A stretch of 64,000 nucleotides of DNA. Source: Cristatella mucedo. Taxonomy: Eukaryota; Bryozoa; Phylactolaemata; Cristatellidae. The position numbers and the translations under genes are program-made. This document shows, one piece after another, positions 1-10,900 of this stretch (position 1 is the stretch's first letter; every line of letters begins with the position of its first letter). The notes below the pieces were generated by a model that did not search any database, was not told the origin of the DNA, and saw nothing but the letters and a program-made list of their open reading frames with translations. The stretch spans positions 832,001-896,000 of the forward strand of contig WPIO01000033.1 of assembly GCA_009760855.2 (NCBI GenBank). Direction: 5' to 3'.

Positions 1-135
1 GGCCGTCGAGCGGTGGCTCGGAGACTAGAAAGTAGTAGCAATCTTAAACAAGACAGGCCAAGTGTAAGCACTGTAAGTGTACACTTTTTTAAATGTACCT
101 AAGGCTGTGAGGTCGTAGTCCGGTGGCTGCCGTTG

Positions 136-305
136 TGAGCCGTAAAAGCTCAGATGCAAGGTGCTCACTATTCACGGTCGAGGTGGTGGGTTCGAGTTCC
201 ATATTGGGTGATCCTGTATTGAAAACTGCAAGCGGGAGGGGGTGGGTGATAGCCGTTAAGGCTCTTGTGCCGCTATGCAAATGGTACTGTTAAGTCAACT
301 AAGCT
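136..305 (+). mobile_element. tRNA-derived SINE, family A, diverged copy
   Basis: Contains the box B-like GTGGGTTCGAGTTCC followed by GGGTGATAGCCGTTAAGGCTC, the body shared with the copies near 1022, 8222, 39281, 55880 and 59636. Confidence 0.7.
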
Positions 306-583
306 TGTTTTAGCCGCTCTAGTTCTGGCGTGCCGAAGCAGTCTTGCCTTGTTAGCTAGGGAATTTAATGACAACTCGATACATTTATTCTTACTACTAT
401 TATTATTACCCAGGCTGAACGCAGTGCCCCGCCACAAGCCACCTTTGCTTGCCTTGGCATTGTCCTTCGGTTTCTCGCCCGTCATAGTAGACTTAAATGC
501 ACGCTGCAGAAAATATAGCCGAAGCCTTGCTGCCGAGACTAGGCCGCTGATGGATGTGAAGTCTGCTTGGTGTGTCACCATCG

Positions 584-644
584 TCGGTGCAGTCGGTGAG
601 GAGTCTTGAGACCAATTCGGTGCAGTCGGTGAGGAGTCTTGAGA
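584..644. repeat. Tandem duplication, 28-bp identical copies
   Basis: TCGGTGCAGTCGGTGAGGAG with the next eight bases occurs at 584-611 and again, identically, at 617-644 (period 33). Confidence 0.95.
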
Positions 645-1021
645 GCTAGCTACACGTCCAGACCGACGTTAAAGCCCCGATAACGTCTCCGCCTATCAAA
701 CTCTCATTAGGCTCTCGTGGTGGCGGCCGGATCGTCATTGGCTGCCCCTCTGCAACTGCTCAGGTGAATGTGGTGAGAGGCTTATCGCACGTTAGCAGCA
801 GCTCCAAAGTGTGGGTTAATCAGGTGCATTATGGTGCATTAACTCAGCTTGTAAAAGAGTGAAACAGTAGTCGAGGCTGAAAAACGCCACAGCATCTGGT
901 TACTTCGGTTACGTGCCAGCTAAACTGCTTGCAGGCCCGAGAACATAGCTAGGACTGTATTAGGAACTTATAAATGTGCTAACGTTTAGCGGATGTGTAC
1001 CTGCATGATGGTTGATGCCGG

Positions 1022-1204
1022 TTGAAAAAAATATTAGCTGATTTACCAGCCTCTTTTGAAAAGCGACAGAAGAGCCTTTGACGGCTGTCACCACCGCTTG
1101 CAGTGGTAGTCATCGTCCACCGTCCACCGCAGGATTTGAACCCACGACCTCGGGTCCAGAGTCGTGATAAGCAACCGCCTTACCTGGTGTGCCACAATGG
1201 CTCA
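1022..1204 (-). mobile_element. tRNA-derived SINE, family A
   Basis: Read on the minus strand it starts GAGCCATTGTGGCACACC (box A-like), has GTGGGTTCAAATCCTGCGG (box B), then a GGTGACAGCC..AAGGCTCTTCTGTCGC body and an A/T tail. It is a good family reference copy. Confidence 0.85.
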
Positions 1205-2111
1205 CCTTAACAACTCACAATTAAGCTAGCAGTTCAATGCTGTGGCCAATCAATAGTAACGCAGGCGGTAATGTAAGCTGCTGAGCAAAGCAATCGTGTC
1301 TTGACAAATAACCTCGTGGAAGGCGGCAGAGTTTCGAAGGCAACGGACGTCCGCCGAGAGAATTGGCTCTTATCTTTTCTCTGTTGCTAACCGATACTAG
1401 GGCACTTGCTCTCCGGTCAGTTTACCTTTGATGACGCATTTTTATATGCTTGTACATTTTCATGCTTATTGTATGTCCAATCTATTGAAAAAATTCAGGA
1501 TGCACGGAGTGTGATATATGCACCACAAATGCGCATACGGTAGCAGAAAATGTGAATACAATGAAATGACAAAGACAAATAGAGAAATTCAAATAGAGTG
1601 ACAAAGAATGCTACCCTCATGTTTCGAAGAATTGTCATCAAGTGCAAGACTGAATTCGATGTCTTAGGCTTTTTAGGTCTTTTTAAATGCAAATCCCAGC
1701 AACATCGCTGCACAAACATGCTTCCCTTGTGCTGAAACTCAAATAATGCTTCCCTTTCGGCTTATAAAATTGCTGAAATCCTGTTTTTAATGTAGGCTAG
1801 TCTCATGACAGCCACGAGGCAAGGAGCAAGCACAACTAGAACGACTAAGGTTCAGCAAGAAACAACTCAATCTCCTAGTCTCGGTAACAAACGTATCCAA
1901 TCGCCTGGTACACACTCAAATGCACACTCGCGCACACACACATACACAGAGGCATGTTATTCTAAATAGCTGTCTCGCCTGGCTCGTGCCCGCGTAGCTG
2001 AGCTGTTCAACAGTGCGTCGCTCAAGAGCGACGTACGAAACCCACTACCCTGCGACGAGCGTGCCTTTGCATCAATTTTTTGCCTGCGGGCCTTCGCTAC
2101 TTGGCCTCGGC

Positions 2112-2212
2112 TTACCCTTTAATCATGCTTTCTTTGCAGCAACTTAAAGTGCCTAGAAAGAGATTAAGTCCTCTGAAGACGCTATAGAAATGCATTTATA
2201 TTATTACTATAA
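2112..2212 (+). mobile_element. L2/CR1-like LINE 3' tail
   Basis: GCAACTTAAAGTGCCTAGAAAGAGATTAAG.. followed by a GCTATAGAAATGCATTTATATTATTAC end, the 3' terminus seen in all local LINE copies. Confidence 0.75.
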
Positions 2213-2904
2213 GACGGAGCTATAATCTATGGGATAATAACGAAATTCAAGAAAACCGTTTGCGTATTTTCACTTTAGTCGTAAGTTCATGATTCTGTAA
2301 GTTCAAAATTTTTTATTAAGTGGTCCAATGTCAGTGTCATTTCATCTAAGATCATGACATCGCTAGTATACAACTGCATTGCAATGCAGGGATTGAACCC
2401 AGATGACGAGACTTCTTTCTTGCTAAGATGTTATCGTACCAGCTTCCCCCTAGGCAGTCTACCGAGACCAAATGTTTACCGGGGTTTTGATTGCAGAACT
2501 ATATGGCATCATCGTACAAAATTTCTTGGACAAAGAGGGAAATGATATCGTAATCAAGACAGCATTTTCCAAAAACGAGTATTGACTAGACAGCCTGAGT
2601 TATAAATTAGTAGGGGGCGGCTCGTCAAACTAGATGTTTGTGGAGCGTTCCCGCGAGATTACAAAATACTCTGCTTTCAATCCCTCGACAGGCAGCAATA
2701 GGCCAGTCTATAATGTAAGGCCTACTCCCGTGCAGGCGTATAGTTTTGTATTAAATGATAGCTTACGTGTCCGATCCAAATCTCGATGTACTGCCTACAT
2801 GCAAGTGCGCGTGTGTATTAAAAACTGCAATTGGGTGCCAAGCTGAAACAATTGCATCCACCTGCTGCTGGAGACTTCAGAAAAAGTTCAAACAGCGTTA
2901 CCAG

Positions 2905-2975
2905 GACAACTTATTTGTATAGTACACTCGGATAACTCAATCTCGTTCTAGGCTCTTTGCATATGTTATAAAGAA
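2905..2975 (-). mobile_element. L2/CR1-like LINE 3' tail
   Basis: TTGTATAGTACACTCGGATAACTCAATCTCGTTCTAGG is the reverse complement of the common LINE 3' end. Confidence 0.7.
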
Positions 2976-3324
2976 AGTAAATTGATAGTATCTGAAAATA
3001 AGGCACGGCTTGGTGAGTTCTTTAAGCTCGCCAATATAAAAGATAATTTTCCACCCAGGAGTTTTGAAATAGTTCCACAAATACCTAGTCGCTAGACTTT
3101 AGCAAGGAGTTAACTCAAAGAGGCATTGTATGGACATAAGAACTTGGGAAAAGGTTTGAGCACAATAGGCTGTAAAACCCCACAGCAACGGCACTTTTGC
3201 CAGTAAATTCAATTGGTGGTCCACGTTACTGCACACAGATGTTCTCGTTGTAACTTTGCCACGGTTGTGCGCCAGTTTATCGCTTATTTTGACTTAATTT
3301 ATGTTGAAGAATGTATTGATGTTC

Positions 3325-4133
3325 CTGTGCAATCAGGCGATTACAGCTGGTGCAAAACTCCGCAGCTAGGCTTGTCTGTCGTGAGCGTCGCAGTTGCCAC
3401 ATCATACCACTTCTCGCCGACCTGCACTGGCAACCAGTCAAGCAACGGATCGACTTCAAGATTTTGTCGCTAACTTTTAGGTCACTTCATTCTTTGGCCC
3501 CAGCCTATTCCTCAGATCTACTCCCTCACCAGGACAAGCATCGTACCACCCGCTTTTCGGAATCCAACAGTTTACCAATACCTCGTACAAACCTCAAATC
3601 CTTTGGAGACCGTGCATTTAGTTCGTATGCTCCCAAAGCCTGGAACTCCCTCCCGACTTGCGTCACAACATCCCCTGACTTGACCACATTTAAAAAGAAC
3701 TTGAAAACACACCTATTTAGGACAGCATTTAGTGGGTCCCTGCGATTCGTCCTTCTTATGCTTATGCGTGCTGACACTGTGCATGCTGCCACTAACCACA
3801 TTTGCATGCTGACCCTGTGCATGTCACCCCTAACCATGTTATTCATGTTAAATATAATTCATTTATATAGCGCCCCAAGAGAACTTAATCTCTATTCAGA
3901 CGCTTCACATATGCCTCGGGGCTCGAGCCCACGACTTCAGTCAGACCTTGGTCGGGGCGAGCACCTTAACCGCTAGACCAAACCAGCTCGGCATTGTTTA
4001 TCAAGCATGATATTACTCACCATTCAATCTTGCTTCTCTTTGCAGCAAATGTAAAGCGCCTAGAACGAGATTGAGTTCTCTGAGGGCGCTTTATCAAGTG
4101 CATTGTTATTATTATTATTATTATTACAGCCTA
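3325..4133 (+). mobile_element. L2/CR1-like LINE, 3' part of ORF2 and tail, with nested SINE
   Basis: One frame reads LADLHWQPVKQRIDFKILSL, LAPAYSSDLLPHQ, FGDRAFSSYAPKAWNSLP and TTFKKNLKTHLFRTAF, the usual C-terminus of L2/CR1-clade reverse transcriptase proteins. The 3' end is ..GTAAAGCGCCTAGAACGAG.. plus (ATT)n. It is 5'-truncated and interrupted by a SINE at 3850-3994. This is the best preserved copy of the tail. Confidence 0.88.
3850..3994 (-). mobile_element. tRNA-derived SINE, family B, nested in a LINE
   Basis: On the minus strand: GAGCTGGTTTGGTCTAGCGG..TTAAGGTGCTCGCCCCGACC, then GTGGGCTCGAGCCCC (box B-like), then a tail AAGCGTCTGAATAGAGATTAAG. It splits the LINE sequence TTCATGTT/GTTTATC that is continuous in the copy at 63430-64000. 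Confidence 0.88.
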
Positions 4134-5769
4134 TTCTACGTAAGCAGCTGATTGGGAGCAGTCGGCTTGCGTCGTCGCCAGTGCATTACTAACGGTGGCC
4201 AAACTACCACGCTTTTACTAGATGCTAGTATTTTCCTGTGCACGATGAACCCACATAGCAGACTTCATAAAGCACCTTTGCTTTAGAATACTTGGAGTAG
4301 CGTAAATCGATATGAACGAGACTAAAGCTTAGTTGTGGTGCAAGGATTAGCACTGAGTTTCTGCAAGTCGCTAAGGCAAGGTGTGATTTCTCAAGTCTGT
4401 TCGCAGGCATTGGTGCTTAGTGATATTACTGCTGGTAATCATGCAAAACCATGATGATTCAGTGAGTTATGGTTTTCCATAGCTCACTCAAAGCCCGAGT
4501 GACTTTTCAGTTGCATGCCCTAGCCGACCACCGGGCTCCCAAGCAATCTGGAGAGCGGAGCTGACGCAGGGAAACATGAATGAGAAGCTTACCAACGAAG
4601 AGGTGCAAGCGAATGAGGGTTAGATACGAGTTGCCCGTACAGGCAGCAGGAAAAAAGTGGTAAACGTTCTGCCATAATGGCAAAAGTGAGCTCCGCCTCA
4701 TCTGATGAGTTAAGTCACCGACAGTCTTTTAACTGAAGAAAAATAATATTTAACTCTTTGTCATTGCAGCTCTCGGAGGCGGCTGCATAACGTCGCTGCA
4801 GCCAGAAACAGAGGAGCCCGGCTACTGCAGCCACGGAAGGACCAAGTATGAGATATTTGCAAACAAGCGCTGCTTGCCGGAAGCTATTGTTGTTATTTCA
4901 ACGGTGAAGATTGCAGAGCCAAAACAATACAGAAGATAACTTATTGTGTTTAAAGCTCACAGAAAAACATCGGATTGATTGTGTGCACTAAAATTAAGAA
5001 AATTGAATTAAATCGTAAGTTTGGATAGCTTCTGGCGGTAAATGTTGGATGCACGACCAGCAGTACAACTAGAGATGTTATGCTTGAGATAAGGGCAACG
5101 CCGAAGGACAGTAGGCTTAGGGCTCTGTGACTGACACGGAGCACCAGTCCCAATTCATCAACCTGACCACTTATGATAAGAGTTCTCAACGTAAGCCGGA
5201 GTTAACCAGCTGGCTCTATTGAGTCCAATATTCGCCTCAGCCAATCGGCTCTTCGGTTGGAATCAAAACTCCAATCCTTCGTTGGGGAAGTCAGTCTCCC
5301 AATTTCTTTGAGCTCTTATCTGTCTGGCCTTCCTGGGCCTCATCATTCTTCGATTTTATTCTAGATCATCGCATCGATTACTGTGTGAAGTAAAAATGCA
5401 CTTCGAAAAAAGTTGACATAGTTAAGATCCAGCTTACTTATCCCGAAACAGAAGAGTTCCTTTGTTTTAAAGGTTTTTCCTTTTGAGAAGCGCTTAGGAA
5501 GGCTGAAAAAGACGAGTGAGCTGATTGGCCCCTATACACATATGTGCCAATAAGCTAAAATACCAGTCTGGCCCAGGGCTATAAATGTATCATGCTTTCT
5601 TGCCGTCGAATGCTGAGTTTAATGTTTTACTTCATGACGATCAAACCAACTTTAGGCAAAACGGAGTAAGACCAGGTTTCGAGCTACGAGAAATACAAGA
5701 GCAATTATAGAAATTTGTAATCTACTACTTTTAAGTCCTTCAGTCGGTGCAACAAGACGCTTCCAGTTG
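4134..5769. other. Gene-free interval
   Basis: Short open frames only, with no recognisable coding similarity, RNA gene or clear repeat on either strand. Confidence 0.6.
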
Positions 5770-7125
5770 AAGCCAAAATCGACAGCAAGGCTAGTACAGT
5801 GTATGTCGTTAACGTCACAACTTCTCTATTTGTCACATCTCATTGAAGTATACAGATCTCCATTAAGCTACGTATCGACTTATAGGTTCCGTCGCGCACT
5901 TGTGGGTCCTTTCGTTCTTTTGCTCGGGCCTAACTATATGAAATACCTGTACCCTCCGACCTCCACTATACCAGCCACTACACTGACTCTATGCCTCTAA
6001 CAACTAGACCATGCAGTCAGTTCTTATACTCCCGAAGATCGGCACTCACTACCGCCTGACATCCAAATATCCTCTGACTTGAGGACATTTTAACCATGCT
6101 GAAAACCCACCTGTTCCTAACAGCATTTGCTCCATCGGCGTGACTTGTCTTCTATTAGCTAGTTCGTGCTGAAAGTGCCCATGCTATCACTAATAAGCTG
6201 ACAAGCTGCCTTTCCAACATATACCAAGTGTTTAGAAAGAGACTTTTGCCTTTCATTACTATTAAAAATATTAGTATTATTACTATAATTCAACGATTTC
6301 AAAGACTCCGTGTCTACGCCCGGAAGCTTAGAAAGACAGTGAAGAATTTGCCAACTCTGAGAGGTCTCACTCCACATACCAACAGCTTCGCAAACAAGTT
6401 TTCAGCCTTCTTCATTCAAAACATTGCACATATCCGTGCCTCCATAAAGCCCCCTCCGACTAAAGTAGTCTTTGAGTCGCAACCTGTGACCTTCCTTAAG
6501 AAATGTTCCGAGGTGTATGCATATGAAGTGAACAACTTTATAAAGTCTCGTAAAAAGAGATCGTCTCCTGAAGACCCTATACCATCCCCTCTACTGTCTT
6601 CCCTGGCAGACAAACTTAGTCCAGCCATAACTCAATTTTTTTTTAATTCCTCTTGGGAGAACGGGGCTGCTCCCAAGTCTTTAAATCAGCGATCGTCAAA
6701 CCGATCCTTAAAAAGCCTAGATTTGATTCAGAGGTCCTGGCAAACTGTCGCCTAGTTGCCCTTCTTTCTCTGTATCAAAGGCCCTTGAACCGATTGTCGC
6801 AAAGCAGCTTGTAGCATGCATTGAAAAAATGAGTTGTCACCATGTATCCAATAACATCCTATGCAGTAACAATGACGGAAATATCACTGCAATTGCCTGC
6901 TGGATCTAACAGCTGCATTCGACACTATTGACCACGATATCCTGCTTGAACGATTGAGAACAACGATTGATCTGGCAAATGAGGCACTGGCTTGGTTCAA
7001 ATTGTACTTGTCTGATCGTTTTCAATCATGTCATGTGGGGGTCAAGTCTCATCTACCAGACCAGTCACCTATGGAGTCCCACAAGGCTCTGTTCTCGGTC
7101 CTTTGATGTTATCCATTCATACTGA
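5770..7125 (+). mobile_element. Decayed L2/CR1-like LINE fragments
   Basis: 5770-6140 is a broken copy of the ORF2 C-terminus. From 6225 a second fragment reads KSRKKRSSPEDPIPSPLLSS and LSPAITQFFFNSSWENGAAP (the region before the RT palm) and, near 7060, [14 protein letters not shown], the RT motif before YADD. Stops and frameshifts interrupt both. Confidence 0.8.
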
Positions 7126-7264
7126 ACGTCTGGGAAAAGTGATTCGGGCCGACTCAGCTTTCGTTTTCCCTTTAAACCGTCGGATTCCACTGCAGCGATT
7201 GATACACTAAATGCTTGCCTTGCAAACATTATGGGCAAATTTCCTTAAACTGAGAGACGAAAAA

Positions 7265-7395
7265 CTGGACTTTCAAGATACACATTTATAGTAGGTGGGC
7301 TGTGCTCTCTAAAACCTCTCCCGGTACAAGAGAGTATGTGGGCTCCTCTTTTCTCAATCCAAAGAAAAATGAGTTATTGCGACCGCTGTCGGACA
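7265..7395 (+). mobile_element. Second repeat family, fragment
   Basis: GATACACATTTATAGTAGGTGGG and CAAGAGAGTATGTGGGCTCC are close reverse complements of 12535-12640, so this is a dispersed repeat. Likely a LINE segment downstream of the RT. Confidence 0.7.
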
Positions 7396-7839
7396 CAACA
7401 CCGAAGAAAAAAGAGCACGTATAGATACCCACTGTACCAGCATGCTAGTAAGAGTAGCTATAGCCACGACGCATGTCATCAACAAAGCCACCACTCTGGA
7501 CAGCATATGCATACGCACAAAACAATACAGGTCGGAGGTTTTTGCTTTAACCAGTATCAGAAATCGAGACCCGCCCCAGTTGCTTTGCGCATAGGTGGGT
7601 CGAGAGAACAGTTAGCAGTGGTCCCAAAATTGTAATTTTTAGTTTCCTGTACACCGTACATCCACTAGTGATACTACTTAAGTGACTTTGAAAAAAAAAC
7701 TAAAATTTTGCATATGCTTATGTTATCAAAGACATTGCTAATACATTTATATATTCTTCATCCAAATGAAAGCTCTAGCATAATTTGAAGAGTACCGGTT
7801 CAGCCTGGTGGTTGTTCATGACTTAATTAATTAAAGTCG

Positions 7840-7933
7840 TCATGCATCCTTGTTTAGAAGCTGGCCGACTACGGCCCTGAAATCATCACCGTAGCCATCT
7901 GGAATGATTGATGCATGTGGCTCATCTTCAGGT
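7840..7933 (-). CDS. LHPP: LHPP exon 7 (last)
   Basis: Acceptor ATTCGTAG; encodes PEDEPHASIIPDGYGDDFRA then VVGQLLNKDA and a TGA at 7842-7840. The segment IIPDGYGDDF corresponds to VKADGYVDNL near the human C-terminus. The protein ends four residues later, as the family does. Confidence 0.92.
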
Positions 7934-10900
7934 CTACGAATAGAGCAGACGAGCATTTCAGATAAAAAGGCAAGAAAATCAATCAGGTCCCACAACAAGA
8001 ATCTATTAATCAGCACCTATCATGCAAACTGTACACAAAGCACAGAAGAAAGGCAGCCGAAGGAGGCAAAAAATAACACGTGGACATGTCAATAGAATAT
8101 ACAACAGAAAAAGTACACAATCCAAAAATGCTTATGTCGACCATCAACCATCTCCTAAATGGTTCCCAGATCAGCACCGTGCCTAGCGTTCGTTACAGCG
8201 ATCTAGCATATTCTTTTCTAAAAAAAAATACCAGCTGATTTAGCAGCCTCTTTTGTATAACGACAAAAGAGCGCTTACGGCTATCACCACTGCTTCCAGC
8301 CGCGAAAAAAGATCGTCCACCGCAAGATTCAAACCCACGACCTCGGAACCGAGGTCATGAAAAGCAACCGCCTTACCTAGTGTGCGATCACGGCTCACCA
8401 GCTTCTTTGTCTGCAAGATCAACGAGATCAGAGGGCCCAACTCCCAAAGTAGCACCCTACCTGGACTATTTTACTAATTTCCTTGCTCCACCTCAAGGAC
8501 CACCTCCAAGCCTGCCCCCTCCTGATCTCATCTCGAAGTGCATCTTCCAGTCTAAGAGAACTGCTAGCTCTCTAGGTTGCACACACACTATTCTCCTTTT
8601 GAGATGCTAAGATTTACAGCTGCTCTGCATAACTAACTAAATAGATCTGTCCTTAGCATCAGGTTCTGTCCCAGCTTCTTTCAAAGAGGTTACTACCAGG
8701 TCAAATAATCAACAAGTCAGCACCACAGCAGGAGAAATCTAGCAAATTCTACCCTGTCTCCCTATTACTGCTCCTATAAAGATACTGAAACGAGTAGTAT
8801 CCGACCAGTCTAACTGTTACATCAAAATCTCCAACCTAACAAGTGGTTCCCCTCAGGCTTTAGAGCAATTTACTCCACAAACTCAACATTGCTGTGAGAA
8901 TATCATGATCTTCTCAGGAATACTGACTTAGGTAGAGTCTCTCTGCTAGTACAGCAGATCTCTCAGCAACTTTTGATACAATTGATCGTTCTTGAGCACC
9001 TACTGTCCAAATAGGGCATCAGTGGCAATTGACTGCAGCTATTTAGGTCATACCGCACTTGGAAATTTCATAATGTAGACGTCAACGGTTAAACGGTCGT
9101 CCTGTAGGTTTTAAATGATGGGGTAACCTAAAGCTTTGTTCCGGAACCACTTATTTTCATAATTTATACTCTCCCACTTGCTGATGTAATCGCCAAGCAC
9201 AATCTGGGCTTCCAATTTTCTGCAGAAGAGACATAGCACTACATGTGCTTTGATCCCTGCCTGCCCTTGAGCAAATCAAGCTCTCTCAACTACTTTGCTG
9301 CATGTATCGCTGAAAAACAATAGCACTTAGATGGCAACAAACTTTCTCAGATTGAATGATGACATAGCCAACTTCTGCTTACGGGCAAACAAAATGTTAC
9401 TCAAAAATTGGAAAACTTATCCCTCAAGATGGGCTCGGTTAGCATATCACCTGTAGCCTCCACACGAAATCTGGGTGTCCTGTTCCAAAGTGACCTTACA
9501 GTATACGACCACATCAGCTCCACAGTCAAGTCTGCCTACTTTCAGATATGCAACATCTAAAAAATTCCGGCCTGCTTAGGCGGTAATCCACATCCAAGTT
9601 GGTCCATACATTTATGACGTCCCATTTCGACTACTGTACCTCACTATTCCCAGGCCTCCCAACCTGGGCAATAAGTCACTTACAGTTTGGGCAAAAATCG
9701 ACAGCTATGCATGCCTGTCGTTAATGTCACGACTGCCACAGTATACCACTTCTTACCGACCTGCACTGGTTCCCCATCCAGCAACGTATCGACCTCAAGG
9801 TTCGCTGATTCATTATGTCCCTTCACTCTCATGCTCGGCCCGGCCTACCTATAGGAAACACTTCCTGCATCAAGCTACCAACAGTACCACCCACTGCTCT
9901 GACTCAAATCGCATAGCTGTGCCCCTAACCAACCTTAAATCTTGTAGAGACCATACCTTCAGTTTATATGCTCCAAAAACCTAAAACTAATGGCCAATTG
10001 ACAGCACCTGACTTGACTGCATTTAAACAAAGGCCTGCTTAAGTTGTGCATGTTATCACTAATCATGCATCCTTTCCATCATAGTCATCCAGTGCCTAGA
10101 AAGTGATTTGGTTCTCTTTGGGAGCTATTGAATTTTTTTATAATTGTTATTGTTATCGAAATTTATGACGCATGTAAAATAAAATAATTACCTTGACAGC
10201 CCACCATTGATTGCAACCTAATAGTCTGGCAAACTGACCACGTGGCACTTTTGCTAGCACAGATTGCTGAGGAATACGGCTTTACCAATGCTCGATAAAA
10301 ACTGTTTCTTCTTGCCTAACTCTAGCGTTAGCCATGCGCAAAGCAAAGTAAGTCGGTATTAGCTAAAAGATTTCAAGCTATTTCCTCACTTCCTAAACCA
10401 TTAATGTGATAAAAACAATACACGACTGAGGTACATAGAAATCTGTGCTGCTGCTTCTATATGACAGTCCTAGAACCTCCTGAATCGCAGAACAACTGAG
10501 CATGCCGGTAGCTCAGTAGTAAAACTATTCTGCAATTACATCACAACACATACGACACCCTGAAAAAATTATCCACATGCTCACACAGCTACAATCAGCG
10601 AAGGCATGCCGGTGAGGTGAACCAATCAGGCGAAATCTTTTCGATCCTTAGGATTATCTAGCAAAGAGGAGAGACAATGCAGTGCTATTACTGGGCTTGG
10701 TTGGGAATAGTCTAGGTAGACATAACCATAATCTGGTGTGTAGTTCTCTCCTACTAGCTAGCTAGCACGGATGCCAAGCAAAATAAAGGAATCAAAGAAT
10801 GTATGTGAACCTAGGTATTACGCAATGAAAACTCGAGATATTTTACTCATTACAAGAAAATGTGAGTTGCCATTGGCATTAACTATGCGAGTCGTAAGGA

